The translations under genes were made by a program, and so were the position numbers. Of a DNA stretch of 20,000 nucleotides, positions 10,915 to 20,000 are shown piece by piece; position 1 is the stretch's first letter, and the number at the start of each line of letters is the position of its first letter. The notes below the pieces were generated by a model, which was not told where the DNA came from, searched no databases, and saw only the letters and a list, made by a program, of their open reading frames with translations. The stretch is from Armadillidium nasatum (lineage: Eukaryota > Arthropoda > Malacostraca > Isopoda > Armadillidiidae): positions 17,501 through 37,500 of the forward strand of contig SEYY01004303.1 of the NCBI GenBank assembly GCA_009176605.1, in the 5' to 3' direction.

Positions 10915-11440
10915 TGGTTATACGGAAAATGTAAATGAGGCTGACCAGAAACAAGAAATATCAGGATTTGTAGGGTTACGTAGTGACCAGTCACGTGGTT
11001 ATGACTTCATAGGCACATGGTCTCCATTAGAACTTTGGTTATAGTGAGTTAAAGTAAATAAGTATGTAAATGTAGTGAGTCAAAAACATGAAATATCAGG
11101 AATTATTTGAAAGAAATACTTCCAACCACGTGGCTATGAGGTCATAGACATGAATATTTTGTGATAACTTTCAGTAAATATAAAAAGCATGCTAAATATC
11201 GGGAAAAATAGATCCAATGACGTCACTTAGTTAAGAAAAATAAAATAGTTCCATGGTTTATAATTCATGTTAGGACTTGAAAGCAATACGTTCAAAGAAA
11301 GGTGTGACGTCACATGAATTTATGGTGGCTATTTTACAAACATAAATTCATATGAATATAATAACTCGAATACATAGTAATAAAGAAAATGTATGACGTC
11401 ACAATATTTACATTCGTATTGGAAAATATGATGATGATAG
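10915..11440. repeat. Degenerate repeats carrying CACGTG and TGACGTCA
   Basis: agaaatatcagga and tgaaatatcagga recur about 133 bp apart (10952, 11085). CACGTG sits in related contexts at 10992 and 11127 (cacgtggttatg, cacgtggctatg). Further on, TGACGTCA occurs at 11218, 11305 and 11394, spaced 87 and 89 bp. The last site lies in aataaagaaaatgtatgacg, closely matching aataaagaaaaagtatgacg at 14553-14572 in the downstream block. This links the region to the 2.26-kb repeat. No coding signal. Confidence 0.6.
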
Positions 11441-13420
11441 GTATAATGATAAAAATTTTAGTGAGCTATGGTGAATTAAGATATATTTTGAAAGATTTAG
11501 TTAAGAAAAGTATGTAAGGTTCTATAAATTAAGCGTTAGAGAGATGATGAAATGTGTTTAATCATGTCGAAGTGATAAAAGTTTGGCAGTATATGGAGAT
11601 TAAGGTAAATGACAGGATGATTATGTAATGAAATACATGTCAATATCTATAAATTACGTCTTGGAGACCTTTTAGTATGTCTTTGATCATGTTTTAATGA
11701 TAAAAATTTAGTGAACCATGGTGAGTTAAGATATATTTTGGGAAGGAATAGATAAGAAATGTATGTAAGGAACTATAAATTACATGTTAGAGAGCTGATG
11801 AATTGTGCTCGACCTTATCTAAATTCTAAATGCAAAAGACAGGTTGTACATGGAGATTAAGTTATATGTTGGAGGGTGGGATTAGGGTATGAATTGTATG
11901 CTAAGAGATATAAAGTCTACATTAGAGAGAAAACAGTATATCTTTGATCATATCTTTGCTAAAAATTTAAATTGAATGTGGAGAATTAAGTTAAATACTT
12001 ATGAGTTTATGCTGAATATTAATGTAAAGATTTATAATTTGTATGCTAGATAGATGATGGAATGACTCTGTTCATGCCTTACTGATAAAGTTAAGTCAAG
12101 CTTGGAGAATCAAATTAAATGTTGAATAGTTTCGAGGTGAAAAATAAATGAAAAATTCTATGAATTGCGTACCAGTTAGATACGAGGATGACTTTGTTCG
12201 TACATTCAATGCAAAAGTTAGATTAAATACAGAGATTTAAGTTATATGTTGGAGGGATTAGGGTATGAAATGCATATAAAGGTTCAATAGATGCTGTGTT
12301 AGAGGGAAATAGGCATATCTTTGATCAAGTTTTAATGATAGAAAGTTAAATGGGTTATGGCGAAATAAGATATATGATGAAAGATTTAGATAAGAAATGT
12401 ATGTGAGCCTCTATAAACTGTATGTTAGAGAGATGATGACATCTGTTCGAACTTGTCAAAGTGTTTAAAGTCAGGTAGTATGCAGTACTTAAGTCACATC
12501 TTGGAGGGATTAGAGTATGAAATGTATGTAAAGTTCTATAAATTGCGTGCTAATAGAAATGTAGGAATATCTTTTACCATACCTATGAGAAAAAATATGT
12601 TGAAAATGAAGAATTAAGTTAAATGGTTATGAATTTATGTTAAATGTTAACATAAAGTAGTGCAATTTATATGCTAGATAGGAGATGCCATGTCTTTGTT
12701 CATGTCTTAATGATAAAGTTGAGTTAACAGTGGAGAATCAAATTAAATGTTGAATAGTTTTGAGGTGAATAGTGAATGAAAAGTTCTATTTATTATATCT
12801 GAAATGAGATACTAGCATTACTTTGTTCATACAATAAATACAAAGGGTAGGTTAAATACAGGGATTTAAGTTATATATTGATGAGGCTTAGGGTGAAAAT
12901 ACACGTAAAGACAATAAAATATAAGTTAAAGAGATGGCTGTATGTCTTTGATCATACTTTATTGATGAAAGGTTTAGCGTATTTTGATGAATTAAGATAT
13001 ACATTGAAAGAATTAGATAAGAAATGCATGTAGTTTCCTATAAATTGTGTGTTGAAGAATGGATAACATGTGTTTGGTTATGTCGAAGTATTAAAAGTAA
13101 GCCTATTTAAGGAGATTAAGATTTAGGTTGAAGGAAAAAAGGTATGAAAAGTGTTCCAGAGAGAAATCGGCATGTCTTTGATCATGTCTAAGTGTTAAAA
13201 GATATATTGTATATTGAGTTTTAAAGTAAATGATGTGGAACTTAGGGTTATAAATGAATATGAAGGATCAATTAATTATATGATATATAGATGGCCATGG
13301 AGATTCAAATTATATATTGAATAGTTTTGATTGAACGATGAGTGTAAAAGTTTTGTAATTTGTGTCAGATAGATATTAGCATGCTTTTATTCATGCATTA
13401 ATGATAAAAGCTAGTTTAAT
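11440..13420. repeat. Decayed satellite: ~125-bp monomers in a ~630-bp higher-order repeat
   Basis: About sixteen monomers share a skeleton: ga(g)attaagttatat, a variable block, atgtatgtaa..ctataaatt, gttagagagatgatga, and ctttgatcatgt..taatgata. Four recognisable types follow a repeating order. Type A (ttaagatatat..gaaag) starts near 11466, 11723, 12361 and 12987. Type B (ttggagggattagggtatga) starts near 11852, 12485 and 13112. Type C (ttaagttaaat..tatgaatttatg) starts near 11981 and 12610. Type D (aatcaaattaaatgttgaat) starts near 12104, 12733 and 13301. Type B' starts near 11597, 12232 and 12862. The order A-B-C-D-B' recurs with a period of about 626-638 bp; the first set seems to lack B-C-D. 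Starts were placed by eye. Confidence 0.75.
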
Positions 13421-13940
13421 GCTTATATTTACGACGCATACTAAGAGACATAGATCAGAAACCTACTCAGTGTCTTTCATAAATGTTGTAGAAATGTCTA
13501 AATACAGTGAGATAGCATGAAACCAGTGTAAATAAAAGTTTTTAGTTCACGTTAGGGAGAAATTTTGCGGGACGAATATATTTAGAAGGCGGCGGGAAAA
13601 AGCTTTAAATGAGTGTGATGTCTTTCTTAGAAGAAATATACATGAATTTTGCTTTGATATGTCAAGTTTAACAGTGTGTGTGTAATGCTAAAATTTTAAA
13701 CTAACTGGTTTTAGTTGGTTTCAATTGCTGTGTATGCGGACAAATTTGAATGTGATTGGGAGAGTGAGTGAGTGGTCATCACTGAGTCCTTATAAGTATT
13801 ACGTACTTTTTCTACGTGCATGAGCGACGAAGTAGAAAAAATTTCAAAGTACTGCGATTAAGAAAATGGATGGAGTTGGTTACCATGACAATTTCATGAA
13901 TGCGGGTAGCATGGCGATGTTTTCGATGTAGTTATGTGGG
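13421..13940. other. Intergenic, nothing recognised
   Basis: No gene or clear repeat. It contains aggcggcgggaaaaag at about 13588 and a small stem (tttttctac ... gtagaaaaa, about 13807-13840). It leads directly into the duplicated block. Confidence 0.4.
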
Positions 13941-13989
13941 TTTGTGTGTGTGCGTGAATGTATTTATGTGATAAGAAGATGGTTATGAT

Positions 13990-14505
13990 TGTTTTTGGTA
14001 ACAGCAAAAGACAATAAAAAAAGGAATAAGAAAGAAAAAAAAGAAAAAAGAAAAATAAAAATAAAAAAGATAAAGAAAAAAAGAAAACGAAAAAAAAGAA
14101 AGATAAAAATAAAAAAATAAAAATAGAAAATAATTTATTTTTAAAAAAAATTAAAAAAGAAAACAATAAAAAAAAAAAAAAAATAAAAACAAAATAAAGA
14201 AAAATAAAAAATCAAAAAATAAAAATAAAAATAAAAATAAAAATAAAAAATAATTTATTTAAAAAATAAAAAAGTAAAATAAAAAAATAAAAAATAAAAA
14301 TTAAAATAATTTATTTAAAAAATGAAAAGGAAAAAGAAAAAGAAATATAAAAAGAAAAGAAAAAGAAAAAATAGAAAGAATATAAAAGACCAAAAAAATA
14401 AAAAGAGAAAAAAATTAAGAAAAATGAAAAAGGAAAAAGAAAAAATAGAAAAATAAAAAAAAATAAAAATAAATAAAAAAAAATAAAATAAAAATACAGA
14501 GATGT
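13990..14505 (+). repeat. Long A-rich, nearly pyrimidine-free strand (copy A)
   Basis: About 500 bp of aaaaataaa, aaagaaaaag and gaaaaa units; C is almost absent on +. Its counterpart is 17630-18125. Length differences between copies are concentrated here. Lys-rich or Phe-rich readings are composition artefacts. Confidence 0.9.
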
Positions 14506-14569
14506 TTGTTTAAGTTAAATAAAAAAGTAACAAGTCAGGACTAGAATGCTAATAAATAAAGAAAAAGTA

Positions 14570-14646
14570 TGACGTCATAATATTTTAAATTCGTATTTGA
14601 AAGTGGTAAATATTCCCTCTAAAAAAAAAAAAAATTTTGTCACGTG
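14570..14646. promoter_or_regulatory. CRE palindrome and CACGTG site (copy A)
   Basis: TGACGTCA at 14570-14577 and tcacgtgatgac with CACGTG at 14641-14646. In copy B the matching place has two CREs (18202-18209 and 18226-18233), 24 bp apart, so copy A may have lost 24 bp between them, or B gained it. TF binding is inference. Confidence 0.4.
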
Positions 14647-14783
14647 ATGACAACGTCATGAATGTTAGTGCATGTGTTCGCCCACCTCATTGCGTTATTT
14701 CGCTCCTCCGTGGCTATGAACCTGAGAGTCAATCGGCATCGATGAAGAAAATCTACGGAGATGAAATATGTAACAACCATAAA

Positions 14784-15168
14784 ATACGTAATTGTTATGT
14801 AACAATAGATGATTATTATACAATCAATAAAAAATAATATCAAGAAGAGCTTATATTCTCATTGCATGATTCATATATAAATATTACGTAATATCCATAA
14901 ATACATAATTGTTATGTAAAAATAGATGATTATTATACAATCAATAAAATAATATCGAGAAGGCCCCTTATTCTCATTACAGAAACATATACAAATATTA
15001 CTCAGTATCCATAAATACATATTTGTTATGTAACAATAGATGATTATTATACAATCAATAAAAATAATATCGAGAAAAGCCCATATTCTCACTACATGAT
15101 CATATATAAATATTATGCAATATACATAAATACATAATTGTTATGCAAAAATAGATGATTATTATACA
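14784..15168. repeat. ~115-bp tandem repeat, ~3.3 units (copy A)
   Basis: Units begin with caatcaataaaa at 14821, 14938 and 15052, with a last partial start at 15167 (steps of 117, 114 and 115 bp), after a partial unit from 14784. Each carries taatatc(g/a)aga, tattctca, ccataaatacata, attgttatgtaa and aatagatgattattata. Confidence 0.9.
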
Positions 15169-15246
15169 AACAAATAATAGCGATTTCAAAGTCGAAAACG
15201 TGGCGGGTAAATAGAACAATTCACTCATTCTAAGATAAGATTAACT

Positions 15247-15300
15247 TGGTGTAGTGGTAACATGATGGAATTCAAATCAGAAGGCTGAGGTTTTGAATCC
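15247..15300 (+). promoter_or_regulatory. tRNA-like A and B boxes (copy A)
   Basis: TGGTGTAGTGG (15247-15257) fits the tRNA D-arm/A box with one mismatch. GGTTTTGAATCC (15289-15300) resembles the T-arm/B box with one extra T. The spacing is tRNA-like. The acceptor stem does not pair and the anticodon stem is poor, so it is not a working tRNA. A SINE-type head or a decayed tRNA pseudogene is possible. The copy at 18904-18957 is identical. Confidence 0.4.
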
Positions 15301-15369
15301 TGGTCTCACAATAGTTTTAAGTTCTCACAGTGAATATTGGACGAGGAGGAAGTTTGATTTTCACTCAAT

Positions 15370-15600
15370 AGATGGCGCTGTGGACAACAAAATATGGCGG
15401 GAAAATTCAAATCCAAGATGGAGGAGGAAAATCTGCGGAGATGAAAACCACATGATCAAAATGTCGGATACCACGTGGACAAAATGGTGGAAAGAAATCC
15501 AAGTTGGCGGACAGAAATTCATTCAAGATGGTGAATGCCAGGAAAGCTAATACCAAATCCAAAATGGTGGATACTTAATTCAAGATGGCGGACAGAAATC
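15370..15600 (+). promoter_or_regulatory. Cluster of ATGGCGG-type (YY1-like) motifs (copy A)
   Basis: Eight variants of aaRATGGYGGA occur within 230 bp: gatggcgctg, atatggcggg, aagatggagga, aaaatggtgga (twice), aagttggcgga, aagatggtga and aagatggcgga. AAGATGGCGG is the known YY1 core-promoter motif. Two also share the longer context ggcggacagaaat. This could equally be a decayed short tandem repeat. Confidence 0.45.
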
Positions 15601-15663
15601 AAGTAGTTAAGAAAAAAAATCTACGGAAAAAAACCACGTGATCAAGAAAAAATAGCGGTAGGA

Positions 15664-15739
15664 TGACGTCATAGTTTCGAGATAGCCCAGTGCAATGACG
15701 TCAGAGGGGAAGGTGTGTGCGCATGCGCAGATGACGTCA
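15664..15739. promoter_or_regulatory. CRE x3 plus NRF1-type palindrome (copy A)
   Basis: TGACGTCA at 15664-15671, 15696-15703 and 15732-15739. TGCGCATGCGCA, a perfect 12-bp palindrome matching the NRF1 consensus, lies at 15718-15729, two bases before the last CRE. CACGTG lies just upstream at 15635-15640. All are conserved in copy B at the same spacing. Binding is inference. Confidence 0.5.
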
Positions 15740-16050
15740 TCACCGAGAGTGTCTTGTAATGTTGCAAAGAGGCTCTTGCAATGACACCTGACCCTCAATG
15801 CCAGCTGACATTGGCACCCCCCATCAACTCATGTTGACATGGACTTGCATGAGTGCCAAGTGCTAGAAAGGGCTAGAAATTGCTAGAAAGTGCTTGGAGA
15901 AAGCTGGAAACATGATGGAAATGGCACTCAGGAATGAGCATGAGTTAGGTCCTGGCCCGAGCACATGAGGATCAAATAAGGCTTGGCACGTGCCTGGCAG
16001 CACGTACAATGGAAAAGTAGCGGGGCTTAAAGGGTTAAGTGTCAAAAAGG

Positions 16051-16126
16051 GGGGGATTAAAGGATTAACATAATTAATTAGATGATTATCCGAATGAATT
16101 ATCGGATTATCCGATTAATCGGATTA
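16051..16126. promoter_or_regulatory. GGATTA cluster and 16-bp palindrome (copy A)
   Basis: GGATTA at 16054, 16062, 16104 and 16121, with ATCCGATTAATCGGAT, a perfect 16-bp palindrome, at 16109-16124. GGATTA/TAATCC is the K50 homeodomain (Otx/Bicoid) site. Partly rearranged but present in copy B near 19710-19780. Confidence 0.35.
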
Positions 16127-16202
16127 AAAATCTCCTCATGAAAGACCATGAAAGGGGGATCCGCCCCTGCAACAGTGCCACCCGTCACTTTGTGGGTCCT
16201 AC

Positions 16203-16647
<445 letters not shown>

Positions 16648-16649
16648 CA

Positions 16650-17024
16650 AACGTACCTTATTTATTCTTGAAAACTTGCTTATATTCCTTTTTAAAAATA
16701 AGATTAGTTCTTCGAATTTTAGATGTCGAAAAGTTTTCAATTATTTTTTCATTGAAATCTGGTATTTTACACCATTTCGCTCTCTATTGAAAACATCGCT
16801 AATACATGGTACTACATTTAATAGTTTTTATTCTATTCAAAGTCGAGAAACATCTCTCTGCTTCAGACGTTGTCATCGGAGTTGTAATTGCTTTCATATA
16901 AATAATGTTTTAAAAGCATACTGTCATATTACACCAAATTATATAAATTTCACATTTTTTTACACTATTCTTACTCAATCGCTAAATTTATCTTCCTTCA
17001 AAATTGGAAAAATTTATCTCACAA
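16650..17024 (+). other. Unclear; possible LINE C-terminal remnant
   Basis: Open on + for about 145 codons after the (TA)n array. The text includes [27 protein letters not shown] and [13 protein letters not shown], which vaguely recalls the end of LINE ORF2 proteins (a short C/H-rich segment and a final SFK). The match is weak and no RT motif is present; it could be chance in an AT-rich frame. Confidence 0.2.
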
Positions 17025-17219
17025 AAACAGACGCTGCCAAACGTACGTCTTTCAACATAAAAAAACAATTATTACGTACGTATTAAAATTATTATAAGAT
17101 TTTTTCCTATTCCAAATTATTCTTACTTAAAATTCTGCAAGGATTACAAAAATGTTATCCTTTTTAATGTACGTTTAATAGTTTTTGGAATATTTAAGTA
17201 TGTAGAAGTGCATCTGGCA
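17025..17219. mobile_element. Divergent relative of the 537-1109 MITE (right half)
   Basis: Aligns with about 925-1108: acgtacg, aaaattattataag, ttcttac or ttcctta, aaaattct, caaaaatgttatc, tttttaatgtacgttta against tttttacgtaggttta, tttttgga or tttttgag, atatttaag, and a final catctggc against cagtctggcc. No left partner is visible, so it is a truncated or very old copy. Confidence 0.55.
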
Positions 17220-17224
17220 TAATG

Positions 17225-17577
<353 letters not shown>

Positions 17578-17629
17578 TTTGTGTGTGTGCGTGAATGTAT
17601 TTATGTGATAAGAAGATGGTTATGATTGT

Positions 17630-18125
17630 TTTTGGTAACAGCAAAAGACAATAAAAAAAGGAATAAGAAAGAAAAAAAAATAAAAAATAAAAATAAAAAT
17701 AAAAAAGATAAAGAAAAAAAAAAAAAAAAAAAAGATAAAAATAAAAAAATAAAAATAGAAAATAATTTATTTTTAAAAAAAATTAAAAAAGAAAACAATA
17801 AAAAAAATAAAAAAAATAAAAACAAAATAAAGAAAAATAAAAAATAAAAAAAAAAAATAAAAATAAAAATAAAAATAAAAAAAAATTTATTTAAAAAATA
17901 AAAAAAGTAAATAAAAAAAAAAAAAAAAAAAATTAAAATAATTTATTTAAAAAATGAAAAGGAAAAAGAAAAAGAAATATAAAAAGAAAAGAAAAAGAAA
18001 AAATAGAAAGAATATAAAAGACCAAAAAAATATAAAAAGAAAAAAATAAAGAAAAATAAAAAAGGAAAAAGAAAAAATAGAAAAAAAAAAAAAAATAAAA
18101 ATAAATAAAAAAAAATAAAATAAAA
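17630..18125 (+). repeat. Long A-rich strand (copy B)
   Basis: Counterpart of 13990-14505. The order of aaaaataaa and aaagaaaaag units is kept, but runs differ in length, as expected for slippage. Confidence 0.9.
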
Positions 18126-18201
18126 ATACAGAGATGTTTGTTTAAGTTAAATAAAAAAGTAACAAGTCAGGACTAGAATGCTAATAAATAAAGAAAAAGT
18201 A

Positions 18202-18233
18202 TGACGTCACAAAAAAACATGGTCATGACGTCA
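18202..18233. promoter_or_regulatory. Two CRE palindromes (copy B)
   Basis: TGACGTCA at 18202-18209 and 18226-18233. Copy A has one at this place. The 24-bp step between them fits loss or gain by recombination between the short repeats. Confidence 0.4.
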
Positions 18234-18441
18234 TAATATTTTAAATTCGTATTTGAAAGTGGTAAATATTCCCTCTAAAAAAAAAAAAAATTTTTTGTCA
18301 CGTGATGACAACGCCATGAATGTTAGTGCATGTGTTCGCCCGCCTCATTGCGTTATTTCGCTCCTCCGCGGCTATGAACCTGAGAGTCAATCGGCATCGA
18401 TGAAGAAAATCTACGGAGATGAAATATGTAACAACCATAAA

Positions 18442-18825
18442 ATACGTAATTGTTATGTAACAATAGATGATTATTATACAATCAATAAAAAATAATATCA
18501 AGAAGAGCTTATATTCTCATTGCATGATTCATATATAAATATTACGTAATATCCATAAATACATAATTGTTATGTAAAAATAGATGATTATTATACAATC
18601 AATAAAATAATATCGAGAAGGCCCCTTATTCTCATTACAGAAACATATACAAATATTACTCAGTATCCATAAATACATATTTGTTATGTAAAAATAGATG
18701 ATTATTATACAATCAATAAAAATAATATCGAGAAAAGCCCATATTCTCACTACATGATCATATATAAATATTACGCAATATCATAAATACATAATTGTTA
18801 TGCAAAAATAGATGATTATTATACA
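18442..18825. repeat. ~115-bp tandem repeat, ~3.3 units (copy B)
   Basis: Units begin at 18479, 18596 and 18710, with a partial start at 18824 (steps 117, 114, 114), matching copy A unit for unit. The array therefore predates the duplication. Confidence 0.9.
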
Positions 18826-18903
18826 AACAAATAATAGCGATTTCAAAGTCGAAAACGTGGCGGGTAAATAGAACAATTCACTCATTCTAAGATAAGATTA
18901 ACT

Positions 18904-18957
18904 TGGTGTAGTGGTAACATGATGGAATTCAAATCAGAAGGCTGAGGTTTTGAATCC
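18904..18957 (+). promoter_or_regulatory. tRNA-like A and B boxes (copy B)
   Basis: TGGTGTAGTGG at 18904-18914 and GGTTTTGAATCC at 18946-18957, identical to copy A. The identical defects (extra T in the B box) show both copies inherited an already degenerate form. Confidence 0.4.
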
Positions 18958-19026
18958 TGGTCTCACAATAGTTTTAAGTTCTCACAGTGAATATTGGACG
19001 AGGAGGAAGTTTGATTTTCACTCAAT

Positions 19027-19256
19027 AGATGGCGCTGTGGACAACAAAATATGGCGGGAAAATTCAAATCCAAGATGGAGGAGGAAAATCTGCGGAGATG
19101 AAAACCACATGATCAAAATGTCGGATACCACGTGGACAAAATGGTGGAAAGAAATCCAAGTTGGCGGACAGAAATTCAAGATGGTGAATGCCAGGAAAGC
19201 TAATACCAAATCCAAAATGGTGGATACTTAATTCAAGATGGCGGACAGAAATCAAG
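19027..19256 (+). promoter_or_regulatory. Cluster of ATGGCGG-type motifs (copy B)
   Basis: The same eight variants as in copy A in the same order, with an 8-base deletion before aagatggtgaatgcc. The last full match, aagatggcggacag, is near 19235. Confidence 0.45.
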
Positions 19257-19318
19257 TAGTTAAGAAAAAAATTCTACGGAAATAAAAACCACGTGATCAA
19301 GAAAAAATAGCGGTAGGA

Positions 19319-19394
19319 TGACGTCATAGTTTCGAGATAGCCCAGTGCAATGACGTCAGAGGGGAAGGTGTGTGCGCATGCGCAGATGACGTCA
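19319..19394. promoter_or_regulatory. CRE x3 plus NRF1-type palindrome (copy B)
   Basis: TGACGTCA at 19319-19326, 19351-19358 and 19387-19394; TGCGCATGCGCA at 19373-19384. Spacing and bases are the same as in copy A, with no CpG decay in either copy. Confidence 0.5.
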
Positions 19395-19855
19395 TCACCG
19401 AGAGTGTCTTGTAATGTTGCAAAGAGGCTCTTGCAATGACACCTGACCCTCAATGCCAGCTGACATTGGCACCCCCCATCAACTCATGTTGACATGGACT
19501 TGCATGAGTGCCAAGTGCTAGAAAGGGCTAGAAATTGCTAGAAAGTGCTTGGAGAAAAGCTGGAAACAGATGGAAATGGCACTCAGGAATGAGCATGAGT
19601 TAGGTCCTGGCCCGAGCACATGAGGATCAAATAAGGCTTGGCACGTGCCTGGCAGCACGTACAAATGGAAAAGTAGCGGGGCTTAAAGGGTTAAGTGTCA
19701 AAAAGGGGGGGATTAAAGGATTAACATAATTAATTATTAGAAGATTATCCGATCTGGATTATCCGATTAATCGGATTAAAAATCTCCTCATGAAAGACCA
19801 TGAAAGGGGGATCCGCCCCTGCAACAGTGCCCCTACCCGTTCACTTTGTGGGTCC

Positions 19856-19998
<143 letters not shown>

Positions 19999-20000
19999 TG

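Larger units (their letters stand above)
13941..16202 (+). repeat. 2.26-kb non-coding repeat, copy A
   Basis: Nearly identical to 17578-19858, with scattered single-base differences and indels mainly in A-runs. The start of similarity is tttgtgtgtgtgcgtgaatg; the end is gtgggtcctac followed by (TA)n. In order it holds an A-rich strand (13990-14505), a CRE palindrome, a CACGTG site, ~115-bp tandem repeats, tRNA-like boxes, ATGGCGG-type motifs, a CRE/NRF1 cluster, a tgctagaaa repeat stretch (about 15860-15890) and a GGATTA cluster. No credible protein is encoded. Unlike copy B, it continues leftward into related repeats, so copy A may be the 3' part of a longer unit. Strand is arbitrary. Confidence 0.9.

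Noticed and set aside
11440..13420. A CRISPR array
   Set aside because: Monomers diverge throughout rather than having identical short repeats with unique spacers, and the context is eukaryotic.
13894..14166. Phe/Ser-rich and Lys-rich frames (also 17601-17847)
   Set aside because: Composition artefacts of the A-rich strand.
14637..14837. Small frames repeated in both 2.26-kb copies (also 15293-15550, 18253-18495, 18950-19231)
   Set aside because: Lengths and ends differ between copies after small indels, no known motif is present, and the sequence is made of regulatory-type repeats. Conservation simply reflects the recent duplication.
15240..15310. A functional tRNA gene
   Set aside because: The acceptor stem does not pair, the anticodon stem is weak and the T-loop has an extra base.

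Overview
The window looks like intergenic DNA from a large, AT-rich, repeat-choked animal genome. Long (TA)n and (ATT)n microsatellites, a decayed APE-class LINE, a decayed mariner element of an arthropod-type family, and MITEs point to an invertebrate, most likely an arthropod (a decapod crustacean would fit, but this is inference). I recognise no host cellular gene. Every protein-like signal belongs to a mobile element, and every one is broken or fragmentary.

Layout. 1-4550 is nested: two copies of one LINE-like 3' end (237-536; 1676-1988 plus 4375-4464). The first has a 573-bp MITE after it (537-1109, TTA duplication). The second is split by a 2,386-bp DNA transposon (1989-4374, TTA duplication, CACTGGGTAAC termini) that carries a zinc-finger/DDE-type transposase gene interrupted by one in-frame TGA. 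Its left end contains an almost perfect 115-bp-arm hairpin. 4551-6175 is AT-rich with nothing recognised. 6176-6275 resembles one end of a hAT-type element. 6280-7815 holds a degenerate LINE: reverse transcriptase on + and endonuclease on -, pointing at each other. 8291-9836 is a (TA)n array split by a mariner-like element with 41-residue D-D spacing (8588-9750).

9866-16202 is non-coding and unusual. It holds a possible short protein-like fragment, small inverted repeats, degenerate repeats with CACGTG and TGACGTCA palindromes, and a decayed satellite (about 11440-13420) of ~125-bp monomers arranged in a ~630-bp five-monomer higher-order repeat. A 2.26-kb block (13941-16202) follows, made of a long A-rich strand, a ~115-bp tandem repeat, a tRNA-like Pol III box pair, a run of ATGGCGG-type motifs, three CRE palindromes, an NRF1-type palindrome and a GGATTA cluster, and it ends in (TA)n. 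The block recurs almost unchanged at 17578-19858 and again ends in (TA)n. Between the copies lie a weak LINE-like tail, a divergent relative of the MITE, and another (TA)n array.

The best candidate for something undescribed is this large non-coding repeat family. It combines a satellite-like body with a compact set of motifs typical of animal housekeeping promoters, and its copies end at (TA)n arrays. No genes here act as a pathway. The relationships are nesting, duplication and microsatellite association.
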